NCBI GenBank assembly: GCA_965219875.1
Contig: CBDCOW010000006.1
Span: 1 to 64,000, forward strand
Source: DAOUKH01 sp965219875
GTDB lineage: Bacteria; Chloroflexota; Dehalococcoidia; SHYB01
Direction of reading: 5' to 3'
Length of the DNA stretch: 64,000 bases
The notes below the pieces were generated by a model. It did no database searches. It was not told the DNA's origin and saw nothing but the letters and a program-made list of their open reading frames with translations. A program made the translations under genes and the position numbers. Below, piece after piece: positions 1 to 8,383 of this stretch (its first letter is position 1; the number at the start of each line of letters is the position of its first letter).

Positions 1-92
1 CGTTCGGGGCGGTTGAGCGTGATCAGCGCCACGCGGTCGCCGGCCATCTCGAACGCGATGGTCTCGTAGGTCGCGATGGTCTCGCGGGGCAT
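1..92 (-). CDS. Enoyl-CoA hydratase/isomerase family, N-terminal fragment cut by window edge
   Basis: The reverse strand from 92 downward reads an ATG followed by about 30 codons ending in VALITLNRPE, the typical first strand of the crotonase fold where the acyl-CoA pocket begins. A GGAG Shine-Dalgarno lies about 6 bases upstream of the ATG. The rest lies outside the window, so the exact substrate cannot be told. It lies just downstream of guaB3 on the same strand (26-base gap). The family assignment rests on one conserved strand only. Confidence 0.6.
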   Translation of the reverse strand, partial: MPRETIATYETIAFEMAGDRVALITLNRPE

Positions 93-118
93 GGACGTCT
101 CCTGCTTCGCCTGCGGCG

Positions 119-1261
119 CTAGCGGCCTTGGGTGATTTGGAGGTACTTGCCCTCGGTGCGGACGGCCGGCGCGACCACCACCTCGCACTGCTGCAAGTCC
201 TGCACCGTGTAGGCGCCGCAGTAGCCCATGCAGGTGCGGAGCGCGCCGATGTAGTTCTCGGTGCCGTCGGAGGTCGTCGAGGGACCGAACAGGATCTTCT
301 CCAGCGACCCTTTGGAGCCGACGTGCACACGGGTGCCTCGCGGCAGGTCCATGTGGGGGCTGGCCATGCCCCAGCTATGGCCCCGACCCGGCGCCTCGTC
401 GCAGGCGGCGAGCTGCGAGCCCAGCATGACGCCGTCGGCGCCGCTGGCGATCGCCTTGCACAGGTCGCCGCCGGTGCGGATGCCGCCGTCGGTGATGATC
501 GGCACGTACTTGCCGGTGCGGCGCAGGAACTCCTGCCGCGCCGCGGCCACGTCGAGCGTTGCCGTCACTTGCGGGACGCCGACGCCGATCACTTCGCGCG
601 TAGTGCAGATGGCCCCGGGGCCGACGCCCACGAGCAGGCCGTCGATGCCCGTCTCCATCAGTTCGAGCGCGGCGCTGAAGCTTACCGCGTTGCCCACGAC
701 GATGGGGACACGGAGCTGGCTGATAAGCTCCGAGATGATGAGACCGCGAGGGCTCTTGGACACGTGCCGCGCCGTGGTGACCGTGGACTGCACGACGACG
801 ATGTCCGCGCCCGCCTCCACCGCCGCCGGCGCGAACCGCTTCGTGTTCGCCGGAGTTACAGAAACGGCGGCGAGTCCGCCGCCGTTCTTGATTTCCTCGA
901 CCCGCCGGCCGATGAAGCGCTCCTCAATGGGGCGCGCGTATGTTTCCTGGAGTATCGCGGTCGCTTCCTCCTGAGGCGCCGAGGCGATGGCTTCGAGCAC
1001 CTCGCCGGGTTTCTCATAGCGCGTCTGCAAGCCCTCCAAGTTCATCACGGCCATGCCGCCGAGCTTGGTCATGGCGATCGCCGTCTCCGGCGACGACAGC
1101 GCGTCCAACGCCGCCGCCACCACGGGAATCTTCAGCCGGTGCTTCCCGATGACGAGCTCGGGGTTCGCCTGCTCGGGATTGATCGTCACGTCGCCGGGCA
1201 CAATCGAGACTTCGTCGAAACCGTACGCTCTGCGAAGGGGCTTGAACTGCGGTCGCTCCAT
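119..1261 (-). CDS. guaB3: GuaB3-type IMP dehydrogenase family protein (no CBS domains)
   Basis: About 380 residues forming a single TIM barrel of the IMPDH/GMP reductase family without the CBS (Bateman) insert of classical GuaB. The catalytic loop reads GPGAICTTREVIGVG with the expected Cys near residue 220; phosphate-binding Gly stretches (ITDGGIRTGGD, GADGVMLGS) follow. GuaB3 proteins of cyanobacteria oxidise IMP to XMP, so a role in GMP synthesis is likely and fits the guaA/pur genes in this window. Two ATGs are adjacent at 1264 and 1261. The AGGAGG Shine-Dalgarno leaves 1 base to the first and 4 to the second, so 1261 is preferred. A strong promoter lies 120 bases upstream. GMP reductase activity is the main alternative. 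Confidence 0.82.
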   Translation of the reverse strand: MERPQFKPLRRAYGFDEVSIVPGDVTINPEQANPELVIGKHRLKIPVVAAALDALSSPETAIAMTKLGGMAVMNLEGLQTRYEKPGEVLEAIASAPQEEATAILQETYARPIEERFIGRRVEEIKNGGGLAAVSVTPANTKRFAPAAVEAGADIVVVQSTVTTARHVSKSPRGLIISELISQLRVPIVVGNAVSFSAALELMETGIDGLLVGVGPGAICTTREVIGVGVPQVTATLDVAAARQEFLRRTGKYVPIITDGGIRTGGDLCKAIASGADGVMLGSQLAACDEAPGRGHSWGMASPHMDLPRGTRVHVGSKGSLEKILFGPSTTSDGTENYIGALRTCMGYCGAYTVQDLQQCEVVVAPAVRTEGKYLQITQGR

Positions 1262-1380
1262 CATTCCTCCTCGGAAGAATCGGCGCGAAAGCTCAGGCGG
1301 CGTCCGGAGGGAGTCGGGCGGGCGAGGGACCGTCCCGGCGGCCCTCGTCCGGGGCCCATGAGTCCGGCTTTTGACGGGGG

Positions 1381-1410
1381 ATTATACGCCCCCTCGATTC
1401 AAGGCGTCAA
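1381..1410 (-). promoter_or_regulatory. Sigma70-type promoter for guaB3
   Basis: On the minus strand TTGACG (1405-1410) is followed after 18 bases by a perfect TATAAT (1381-1386). Transcription would start near 1374, leaving a leader of about 110 bases before guaB3. No riboswitch-like fold was recognised in that leader. Confidence 0.75.
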
Positions 1411-1540
1411 CGAATTTCGTCATCAATTTCGGACGGATTATGTTAACCCCCCTCCGATCCCACTCCTCCGGCCTCTTCAAATCAAAGTGTGACTACGGGG
1501 AAGCGCGCAACCAGTCCCATTCTTTTCGCTATGCAAAGCC

Positions 1541-2470
1541 CTACGACTCCAGAAACTCCCGGGAAAGCGCCTCGGCCTCGCCGACGTGCCCCGCGCTCGT
1601 TACGTCGAGCCACTTGATGCGCTCGTCGGTGGGCTTGAACCATGTGTACTGGCGCCGCGCGAAGCGGTGCGTCTGGAGCCGGATGCGCCGCGCCGCCTCG
1701 TCCAGCGCGATCTCGCCCCGAACGTGCTCGAACATGACCGGGTAGCCCAAGCTCGACATCGAGGGGAGCGTCGTGTCGAAGCCGCGCTCCAGCAGCCCGC
1801 GGACCTCCCCGGCCCAGCCCGCTGCGATCATCGCGTCCACCCGCGCGTCGATGCGCCGGTAGAGCTCGGGGCGCGGCGCGGTGAGCCCGATGACGAGGGC
1901 GCGGTACGGCGACGGCCCGCGCCCGCCCACTTCGGAGAATGGGCGCCCCACGGCGCGGCTGACCTCGATGGCGCGGACCACCCGGCGCGTGTTGCGCGGA
2001 TCGATGCGAGCCGCCGACACCGGGTCCAGCGATGCAAGCTCACGCAGCAGGCTCTCCGGGCCCTCCGACGCCGCCCGCGCGCTCAGCTCGCGGCGCAGCT
2101 CCGGATCGGGCGGGACCTTGGGCAGACGGTAGCCTTCCAGCAGCGCCCGCACGTAGTGTCCCGAGCCGCCGACGAGCAGCGGCAGGCGGCCCCGCCCGTC
2201 GACGGCAGCGATGGCGGCGGCGGCCTGCTCCTGGTAGTGCGCCACGCTGAAGTCAGCGTCTGGCTCGACGATGTCGATCAGGTGATGCGGCGTTCGGGCG
2301 CGGTCGGCGGTGGTGGGCTTCCCTGTACCGACGTCGAGGCCGCGGTAGACGTGGCGGCTATCCGCCCCGACGATCTCGCCGTCGAAGACCGGCGCGAGCG
2401 CCATCGCCAGCGCCGACTTGCCGGCGGCGGTCGGCCCAACGATCGCGACAAGGGGTATCAGGCGCGCCAC
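1541..2470 (-). CDS. miaA: tRNA dimethylallyltransferase MiaA
   Basis: 309 residues, the usual MiaA length. The P-loop GPTAAGKSALA sits at about residues 12-22, followed by the substrate motif DSRHVYRGLDVGTGKPT and the HHLIDIVEP segment. It transfers a dimethylallyl group to N6 of A37 in tRNAs reading codons that start with U. Translation starts at GTG (2468-2470). It is separated from guaB3 by about 280 bases that hold the guaB3 promoter, so it is probably its own transcript. Confidence 0.95.
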   Translation of the reverse strand: MARLIPLVAIVGPTAAGKSALAMALAPVFDGEIVGADSRHVYRGLDVGTGKPTTADRARTPHHLIDIVEPDADFSVAHYQEQAAAAIAAVDGRGRLPLLVGGSGHYVRALLEGYRLPKVPPDPELRRELSARAASEGPESLLRELASLDPVSAARIDPRNTRRVVRAIEVSRAVGRPFSEVGGRGPSPYRALVIGLTAPRPELYRRIDARVDAMIAAGWAGEVRGLLERGFDTTLPSMSSLGYPVMFEHVRGEIALDEAARRIRLQTHRFARRQYTWFKPTDERIKWLDVTSAGHVGEAEALSREFLES

Positions 2471-2539
2471 GCCCCCATTGTACGCCGCGGGCCGAGCGGC
2501 ACTCGACCGACCGCGACTTGGCTTTAAGGACCGAAGTCC

Positions 2540-2990
2540 CTATTCATCTTCCGCGAAGTCTATGCCACCGAGCGACGGCATACGGAACGTGAAGGTTGTC
2601 CTGCCGCCAAAGTTCGTGATCGCGAAGTCTCCCTTCGCGATGATGTCCATGCCTATCAGCACGTCGGCATCCTTCAGCACGCCCAGGGTGACGAGAAGTC
2701 CTGGAATCGTCACTCTGTTGGGCAGCCGGAGATTCACGAGGTACGCGGAGGTCATGGAGGGGCCATGAACGCCGTGCACTTCGACCGGCGCTATCGGCTT
2801 GAGACCGCAAGCGTTAACAACCCTCTGCGAGATAACGCTGATCGTGGCGCCGGTGTCCCACAAGGCCCTGATGCATGCGCCTGAGGCTCGGGCTCCGCAC
2901 CGCCGACGCTCCACGCCATGGAGACAGCGCACTCGTTCGTCAGGACATCTACCAGCCCAGGGTGCGTGGTCGTGAAGCTGAGGGATGACG
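2540..2990 (-). pseudogene. Retropepsin-like aspartyl protease, frameshifted or lacking a start
   Basis: The C-terminal 105 residues are intact and carry the retropepsin signature ALWDTGATISVIS with the single catalytic Asp, a hydrophobic flap region and VLIGMDI. The continuous frame can only be opened at an ATG at 2932, which yields an Arg/Cys-rich leader unlike the family. The neighbouring frame (codons from about 2997 to 2884) reads SFTTTHPGLVDVLTNEC, a plausible true N-terminus, so a one-base shift near 2880-2890 separates the two parts, and no ATG/GTG/TTG is available at the 5' end. It immediately follows the small gene at 2997-3251. It could be an assembly error rather than a real lesion. 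Confidence 0.5.
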
Positions 2991-2996
2991 GCGCGG

Positions 2997-3251
2997 CTAT
3001 GAGAAGGTCACTCGCGAGTGGAAGGTTGCGGTGTAGTCCGCATCGCCCTCGCTGACCCTTTGAAGCAGAAACGTTCCTACTTCATGCTGTTCGGACGTGT
3101 TTTCTAGCGCATCGAGGTAGCTGTCGTAGGCGCCCAGAACCTTGCAGTCCTTGATGGCGACGACCTTCCCGTCGTACTTCGCCACCATGTCGTCCTGGTG
3201 AGCTCGGTAGAAATCGAACTCTTTCATAAGCGCGGCGCCTACCTGCTCCAT
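2997..3251 (-). CDS. Small uncharacterised protein, DUF5678-like
   Basis: 84 residues with a pattern KYDGKVVAIKDCKVLGAYDSY, resembling the small DUF5678 proteins that occur beside bacterial retropepsin-like proteases. The name is a family-level guess. A GAGGAG Shine-Dalgarno lies about 5 bases before the first ATG at 3251, which decides the start over the internal Met. The stop touches the presumed 5' end of the retropepsin gene, so the two were probably co-translated. No signal peptide or membrane segment. Confidence 0.5.
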   Translation of the reverse strand: MEQVGAALMKEFDFYRAHQDDMVAKYDGKVVAIKDCKVLGAYDSYLDALENTSEQHEVGTFLLQRVSEGDADYTATFHSRVTFS

Positions 3252-3320
3252 CGCTCTCCTCTCGCCCGCACCCTCCGGTCTTGGGCTAAGGATATCATTC
3301 CGCTCTCCGCGAAGCCTTGC

Positions 3321-3977
3321 TTAGCCCGTTGCCTCCGCCATCGGCATGACGCCCTGCTTTTCGAGGGCCGTCTGCATTACCTCGTAGTAGTGGTAGCCGG
3401 GGATCATGGTGCGGCCTAGGATCATCGTCGGCGTTTTGGTGATGCCGGCGCGCTGGGCCGCCTTGACGTAGTCGAAGGTGCGGTGGCGGTGCTCGCCCTC
3501 GACGAGCGCGCGGTGGAGGTCTTCGGGGTCGAGGCCCGCTCCCTCCGCCGCCGCTTGCAGCGTCTCCACCTTGGCGATGTCCTTGCCTTCCACCCACAGC
3601 GCCTCGAAGACGCCTGCCTTGAACGGCAGCGCCTTGTCGTACTGCTCGGCGTAGGTCAGGGCCTCGAAGGCGAGGAAGCTGAACTGGAGCTTGTCCGGGG
3701 AACGCATGCGCGCCGCCCGCTCCGGCGAAAGCTCCTTCATCCACTCGCGCATCGCGTCGCGGCGCTCCGAGTTCGTCCCGTGGGCCGGTTGGCCTTCCGG
3801 CGGGACCTCGGGGTGCAGCCAGTGCGGCTTCCACTGCGGCTTGACGCCGTACTCCTCGGCCAGCCGGTCGATGTTGTCCTGGACGATGTACGACCAGGGG
3901 CAGACGAAGTCCGCAAAGACGACGACGGGGACCTCGGCGTTGCTCGTGTAGCCCTTCTCTTCCGCTGTCTCGTTCAT
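3321..3977 (-). CDS. DsbA/FrnE-like thioredoxin-fold oxidoreductase
   Basis: 218 residues when started at the ATG at 3977, which has AGGAGG 4 bases upstream; a longer TTG start at 4013 overlapping the upstream stop is less likely. The N-terminal strand VPVVVFADFVCPWSY and a helical insertion, then the late KTPTMILG strand, are those of the DsbA-like FrnE/2-hydroxychromene-2-carboxylate isomerase group. The active site is C-P-W-S, so only one of the two redox cysteines is present, favouring a glutathione-transferase-like or monothiol role. No export signal; a cytoplasmic protein. Last gene of the purine/glycolysis run. Confidence 0.75.
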   Translation of the reverse strand: MNETAEEKGYTSNAEVPVVVFADFVCPWSYIVQDNIDRLAEEYGVKPQWKPHWLHPEVPPEGQPAHGTNSERRDAMREWMKELSPERAARMRSPDKLQFSFLAFEALTYAEQYDKALPFKAGVFEALWVEGKDIAKVETLQAAAEGAGLDPEDLHRALVEGEHRHRTFDYVKAAQRAGITKTPTMILGRTMIPGYHYYEVMQTALEKQGVMPMAEATG

Positions 3978-4009
3978 GACCCCTCCTTCGCTCACGGTCC
4001 CGTCCGTCC

Positions 4010-4804
4010 TCAAATAGCCTGCGCCATCGCCTCGGCGGCGTCGAGGGCGATGCCTTCCCCGGTCAGCCCGCCCTCGAACGCGTTCGCGTCGAAGGTCAAA
4101 AATATCAACGTGGCGCCCTCGGGGCCCGCCCGCACCGGCTCAGGGCGCTCCTCGCCGAGCGTGTAGCGGAAGCCCGGCGGGCCGAGCTCGCGCCCGTCTG
4201 CGACCATCGAACCCGCGAGCACGACTTCGTAGCGTCCATAGGGCGCCGACTCGACGGGCACTTCCAGCCCCGGCGCGCATTCGAGCATGACAACCTCGGG
4301 GCCGCAGGCGTGCGGAATGAGCACCTTGTACCGCACGTCCGGCGCGCCGGCCACCGAGGTCCACTCCATCTCGTTGTCCAAGCCTTGCAGCACGCGCCCC
4401 GCGAGGTTGATCTCCCGCCGCGCGGTGCGGTTCCCCATCGTCATCAGGCCGCCCTGCTTGGGATGCAGCACAAGCACGTCGTGCCCTTCCCCCACGGAAA
4501 ACGGCCCGTAGGGCGTGTTGTGATCGGTGTAGTGGACGCCGACGGGACGGAGGTTGAGCGCGTCCCGCGAGAAGTTCATCGACCCGCCGATCAGCAACTG
4601 GAACTGGGCGGTGAGGTGCATGTGGGCGTAGACCGAAAGCGTGGGGTCGAAGCGGAAGCGGATCGCCTCGGGGCCGCCGTCCTCACCGCCGAGCAACACC
4701 TGGCAGTTGAAGGTGATCCCCTCGGTCGCGCCCCGCCGCCACGGCGTGGCCGCGGGGTCCGCCACGTAGGTGACCAGCGTTCCGCTTTCCGCGGTTCGTT
4801 CCAA
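4010..4804 (-). CDS. Cupin-like protein of unknown function
   Basis: 264 residues starting at TTG with AAGGAG upstream. Two beta-rich halves can be seen: residues ~40-120 (FDPTLSVYAHMHLTAQFQLL, then GGSMNF) and ~165-215 (VVMLECAPGLEVPVES, then YEVVLAGSMVADG). The Gly-turn-His pattern suggests a double-stranded beta-helix (cupin, RmlC-like). Metal-binding His residues are sparse (YAHMHL). No pathway can be assigned. It lies between tpiA and the DsbA-like gene on the same strand. Confidence 0.55.
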   Translation of the reverse strand: MERTAESGTLVTYVADPAATPWRRGATEGITFNCQVLLGGEDGGPEAIRFRFDPTLSVYAHMHLTAQFQLLIGGSMNFSRDALNLRPVGVHYTDHNTPYGPFSVGEGHDVLVLHPKQGGLMTMGNRTARREINLAGRVLQGLDNEMEWTSVAGAPDVRYKVLIPHACGPEVVMLECAPGLEVPVESAPYGRYEVVLAGSMVADGRELGPPGFRYTLGEERPEPVRAGPEGATLIFLTFDANAFEGGLTGEGIALDAAEAMAQAI

Positions 4805-4866
4805 CGGCCTCTCCTTCAGCCGATTCTAGGCCCGCCCCGAAACGGCGTCAAACCAGACCCGACGGC

Positions 4867-5625
4867 TCAGGCGCGGGCCGCGGCGGCCTGACGGGCCAGG
4901 CTCAGGAACGAATCCGCCTTCAGGCAAGCGCCGCCGACGAGGCCGCCATCGATCTCCGGCATCGCCATCAGCCCGGCCACGTTCTCCGTGTTCACGCTGC
5001 CGCCGTAGAGGATGCGCGCGCCGCCGGCGAAGCCGGCGCCGTAGAGATCGCTCAGGATGGTGCGGGCGAAGGCGATCGTCTCGTTGGCCATCTCCGGCGT
5101 CGCCGCCCGCCCCGTGCCGATGGCCCACACCGGCTCGTAGGCGACGATGAGCTCGCCGGGGTCGTCGATCTCCCGCAGCCCGCCGCGAAGCTGCCGCTCG
5201 ATGACGGCCTCCGTCATCCCCGCCTCGCGCTCGTCGAGCCGCTCGCCGACGGCCAGAATCGGAACGAGTCCTATGTCGAGGGCGGCGCGGACCTTCTTGT
5301 TGATCAGATCGTCGGTCTCACCGAACAGCCAGCGGCGCTCCGAGTGCCCCAAGATGACGTGGGAGGCGAGCTCCTTGACCATCGGCGGCGCGATCTCGCC
5401 GGTGAAGGCGCCGGACGCCTCGTGGTGCATGTTCTGCGCCCCGGCACGGACGGGCCCCTCGCACACGATCTCCGAGACCTTGGCGAGCCAGACCGAGGGC
5501 GGGCAGACGATTAGATCGACGCCGGAGACGCCGCCGGCACCCTCGCAAATCGCCAACGCCAACGCCACCGCCTCGGCGAGCGAGGTGTGCATCTTCCAGT
5601 TGCCCGCCATCACCGGCGTACGCAT
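4867..5625 (-). CDS. tpiA: Triosephosphate isomerase
   Basis: 252 residues, standard length. Lys-containing GNWKM near residue 10, the electrophile His in VILGHSERR, the catalytic Glu in AYEPVWAIGTG and the phosphate-binding ILYGGSVN are all present. It interconverts dihydroxyacetone phosphate and glyceraldehyde 3-phosphate. GGAAGGAG precedes the ATG. It forms a glycolytic trio with apgM and pgk at the end of the purine run. Confidence 0.97.
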   Translation of the reverse strand: MRTPVMAGNWKMHTSLAEAVALALAICEGAGGVSGVDLIVCPPSVWLAKVSEIVCEGPVRAGAQNMHHEASGAFTGEIAPPMVKELASHVILGHSERRWLFGETDDLINKKVRAALDIGLVPILAVGERLDEREAGMTEAVIERQLRGGLREIDDPGELIVAYEPVWAIGTGRAATPEMANETIAFARTILSDLYGAGFAGGARILYGGSVNTENVAGLMAMPEIDGGLVGGACLKADSFLSLARQAAAARA

Positions 5626-5663
5626 GGGCCGACTCCTTCCGTCAGATAGTTCCCGGTGGGCCG

Positions 5664-6872
5664 CTACGCCCCGAACTTCGCCAGCTTCTGCGCGTTGGCC
5701 ATCGCCAGGGGCAGGGCGTCCTTGGCGGGGAAGCGCCCCAGCAGCCCGCGGGCGCAGGCGCGCTCCGAGAAGCCGCCGCCCTCCAGACCTTCCATGCCCG
5801 AGTAGCGCGAATGCAGCAGGAACGGCGATGGATGCCAGCTATGCGCCGCCATGACCGACGGCGTCGAGTGGTCGCCGCCGATCATCAGCACGTCGGGCTT
5901 CAGGTCCAGGATGCGGGGCAGATGGCGGTCGAGGTCCTCGATCGCCTTCACCTTCTTACCGAAGTCGCCGTCCTCACCGGCGGCGTCGGTGGCCTTGTAG
6001 TGGATGAAGAAGTAGTCGTGACGCTCCCAAAGCTCGGTCATCGTGTCGATCTCGTCGTCGAACGAGGCCCCAGTATCCACGACGTTCATACCCACGATCT
6101 GTGCCAGGCCCCGGTACATCGGATATGTCGCGATGGCGACGGGGTCGAGGCGAAAAAGCTCGTTCATCGAGGGGACGGTGGGGAACTGGGAGAAGCCGCG
6201 CAGCATTGCCATGTTCGCGATATCACGTCCGCCGAGGAGCGACCGCGCCTTGTCGATGAAGACGGTGGCGGCCGCAGCCGTCTTCTCCGACCCCGGGCTC
6301 AGCGCGTGGAAGGGGAGCGGAGGCACGCCGAGCTTCTGCGGGTCGGACTCGGAGACGTCATCTTCCAGGCCCTCGCCCTCGAAGAGGGCCACGAACCGGT
6401 AGTCCCTCACCGGGTAGACGTTGACCTCGCAGCCGTCGAGCTCGATCGTGTCGAGCCGCGCGGCGAGGGGCGTCGACAGCTCCGTCGCGATGCGCCCCGC
6501 GCGCCGGTCGGTGAGGTTGCCGTCGCCGTCGACGGTGCAGAAGTTCCCCCGCGCCGCGATCTGTCCCGCCCCCACGTCGAGCCCGATGCCCAACGCCTCC
6601 ATGATGCCGCGCTTGATGAGATAGGCCTCGGGGTCGTAGCCGAAGAGCGCCAGATGCCCGGGCCCGCTCCCCGGCGTGATGCCGGGGGCCACCGGGACGG
6701 TCAGTCCGAGCGCACTCCGCGCCGCCAGCGCGTCGAGGTTCGGCGTCCGCGCCGTTTCCAGCTCCGACTTGCCGGTCTCGGGGTCGGGCAGACCGCCGAG
6801 GCCGTCGGCAACGAGCAGGACGATCTTGCTTGGCGTCTTTTCAGCGGCTTCCGAGATGATGTCGGGCGTCAT
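5664..6872 (-). CDS. apgM: 2,3-bisphosphoglycerate-independent phosphoglycerate mutase, archaeal type
   Basis: 402 residues of the ApgM/AP-superfamily type rather than the 510-residue GpmI. The N-terminal metal site LVADGLGGLPDP and the Thr/Ser nucleophile region ARTPNLDALAARSALGL are visible, then TPGSGPGHLALFGYDP, and a C-terminal metal site with GGDHSTPSVMAAHSWHP. It interconverts 3- and 2-phosphoglycerate. GGAG lies 8 bases before the ATG. ApgM in a bacterium is known in several lineages including Chloroflexota. Confidence 0.93.
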   Translation of the reverse strand: MTPDIISEAAEKTPSKIVLLVADGLGGLPDPETGKSELETARTPNLDALAARSALGLTVPVAPGITPGSGPGHLALFGYDPEAYLIKRGIMEALGIGLDVGAGQIAARGNFCTVDGDGNLTDRRAGRIATELSTPLAARLDTIELDGCEVNVYPVRDYRFVALFEGEGLEDDVSESDPQKLGVPPLPFHALSPGSEKTAAAATVFIDKARSLLGGRDIANMAMLRGFSQFPTVPSMNELFRLDPVAIATYPMYRGLAQIVGMNVVDTGASFDDEIDTMTELWERHDYFFIHYKATDAAGEDGDFGKKVKAIEDLDRHLPRILDLKPDVLMIGGDHSTPSVMAAHSWHPSPFLLHSRYSGMEGLEGGGFSERACARGLLGRFPAKDALPLAMANAQKLAKFGA

Positions 6873-6929
6873 GCCAAACTCCGTCGTTCATGAGCCTCCT
6901 CCGATAGGAGACCCCCGTCCAGTTTATGT

Positions 6930-8117
6930 CTACCTATCGAGCAGCGCCGCCACGCCGGGCAGCGTCTTGCCTTCGAGCAGTTCCAGCGACGCGCCCCCAC
7001 CAGTCGAGACGTGGGTGACCCGGTCGGCGAGGCCGAGCTCGTAGACAGCCTGGGCCGTCGAGCCGCCGCCGATCACGGTGGTCGCGTCGAGGCCGGCCAC
7101 GATCTCCGCCATGCCCTTGGTGCCCGTGGCGAACTTCGGCATTTCGAAGACCCCCATCGGCCCATTCCACACCACGGTGCGGCAGGGGAGCAGGGCCGCG
7201 CCAAACGACGCCAGGGCGCGGGGCCCGATGTCGAGCAGCATCCAGCCCGGCTCGATCTCCTGCGCGGCGACCGTCTTCGCGCAGGCGTCGGCGGCGAACC
7301 GGTCGGCGACGACAACGTCCTCCGGCAGCAGCAGGGCCGCGCCGCGCTCCGCCGCTCGCGACTCGACGCCCGCGGCGGCCTCGATCATGTCGGGCTCGAT
7401 GAGCGAATCGCCGACCTCATAGCCGCGCGCCTTGAAGAACGTGGCGCACATCCCCCCGCCAACGATCATCACGTCGACCTTCTCGGCCATGTGCTCCAGC
7501 AGCGCCAACTTGTCGCTGACCTTCGCTCCGCCCGATACGGCGGCGAGCGGGCGCTCCGGCAACTCGACGATGGCGCCCAGCGCGTCTAATTCCTTCTCCA
7601 TGAGGAAGCCCGCTACCGAGGGCAGGTAGCGCGTCACGCCCTCCGTCGAGGCGTGGGCGCGGTGCGCCGCGCCGAAGGCGTCGTTCACGAACACGTCGGC
7701 GAGCGCCGCCAGTGCCTTGGCGAATGCGGGGTCGTTGGCCTCCTCCTCCAGGTGGAAGCGCAGGTTCTCCAGGAGCAGCATGCCGCCGGACGGCAGCGCC
7801 CCGACCTCGGCCTCCACCGCCGCGCCGACGCAACCGGAGGCCAGCGGGACCGGCGAGCAGAGAAGCTCGCCCAACCGCGCCGCCACGGGCGCAAGGCTGA
7901 GCTGGGGATCGGGCTTGCCCTTCGGTCTGCCCAGGTGCGAGCACAGCACGACCGTCGCGCCGCGCTCGGTCAAATAGCGGATGGTGGGAAGCGCGGCGCG
8001 GATGCGGCTGTCGTCGGTGATGGCCCCGGAATCGCGATCAAGCGGTACGTTGAAGTCGACGCGGACGAGGACGCGCTTGCCGGCGGCGTCGATGTCGCGC
8101 AGGCTCCGCTTGTTCAT
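6930..8117 (-). CDS. pgk: Phosphoglycerate kinase
   Basis: 395 residues, standard. RVDFNVPLD and CSHLGRPKG line the substrate site in the N-domain; KVSDKLALLEHM, then GPMGVFEMPKFATGT and GGGSTAQAVYELG form the nucleotide side. Its ATG overlaps the purS stop (ATGA at 8114-8117), so it is translationally coupled to the purine genes. No gap (glyceraldehyde 3-phosphate dehydrogenase) gene is next to it. Confidence 0.97.
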   Translation of the reverse strand: MNKRSLRDIDAAGKRVLVRVDFNVPLDRDSGAITDDSRIRAALPTIRYLTERGATVVLCSHLGRPKGKPDPQLSLAPVAARLGELLCSPVPLASGCVGAAVEAEVGALPSGGMLLLENLRFHLEEEANDPAFAKALAALADVFVNDAFGAAHRAHASTEGVTRYLPSVAGFLMEKELDALGAIVELPERPLAAVSGGAKVSDKLALLEHMAEKVDVMIVGGGMCATFFKARGYEVGDSLIEPDMIEAAAGVESRAAERGAALLLPEDVVVADRFAADACAKTVAAQEIEPGWMLLDIGPRALASFGAALLPCRTVVWNGPMGVFEMPKFATGTKGMAEIVAGLDATTVIGGGSTAQAVYELGLADRVTHVSTGGGASLELLEGKTLPGVAALLDR

Positions 8118-8383
8118 CCGGCGCCCTCGGGGGCGGCCTCAATCTCGAAGTCGTAGCGCTCGATCACGGGGTTGGCGAGCAGCCGTTCGCACATGTCGTC
8201 CACCTCGCGCCGCGCCGCCTCCTCGCCCGCCGCCTCGACCACGATCTCGATCAACTTGCCTACCCGCACGTTCCGCACCGACGAGAAGCCGAGCTTCTCC
8301 AGGCCCCCCATCACGGTGAGGCCCTGCGGGTCGTTGACCATCGGCTTCAGTGTGACAAAGACGCGGGCGGCGTAGGCCGTCAC
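8114..8383 (-). CDS. purS: Phosphoribosylformylglycinamidine synthase subunit PurS
   Basis: 89 residues, the normal PurS size, starting at GTG 8383 with GGGGAGGAG 8 bases upstream; the GTG overlaps the purC stop (GTGA). The pattern VFVTLKPMVNDPQGLTVMGG and VRVGKLIEI is typical. PurS bridges PurL and the glutaminase PurQ. purQ lies 24 kb away (32661) and purL is not in the window. Confidence 0.9.
   Translation of the reverse strand: MTAYAARVFVTLKPMVNDPQGLTVMGGLEKLGFSSVRNVRVGKLIEIVVEAAGEEAARREVDDMCERLLANPVIERYDFEIEAAPEGAG

Noticed and set aside
128..1492. Long plus-strand open frame opposite guaB3
   Set aside because: Arg/His/Asp-rich translation with no family motifs; it mirrors the coding frame of guaB3 in GC-rich DNA.
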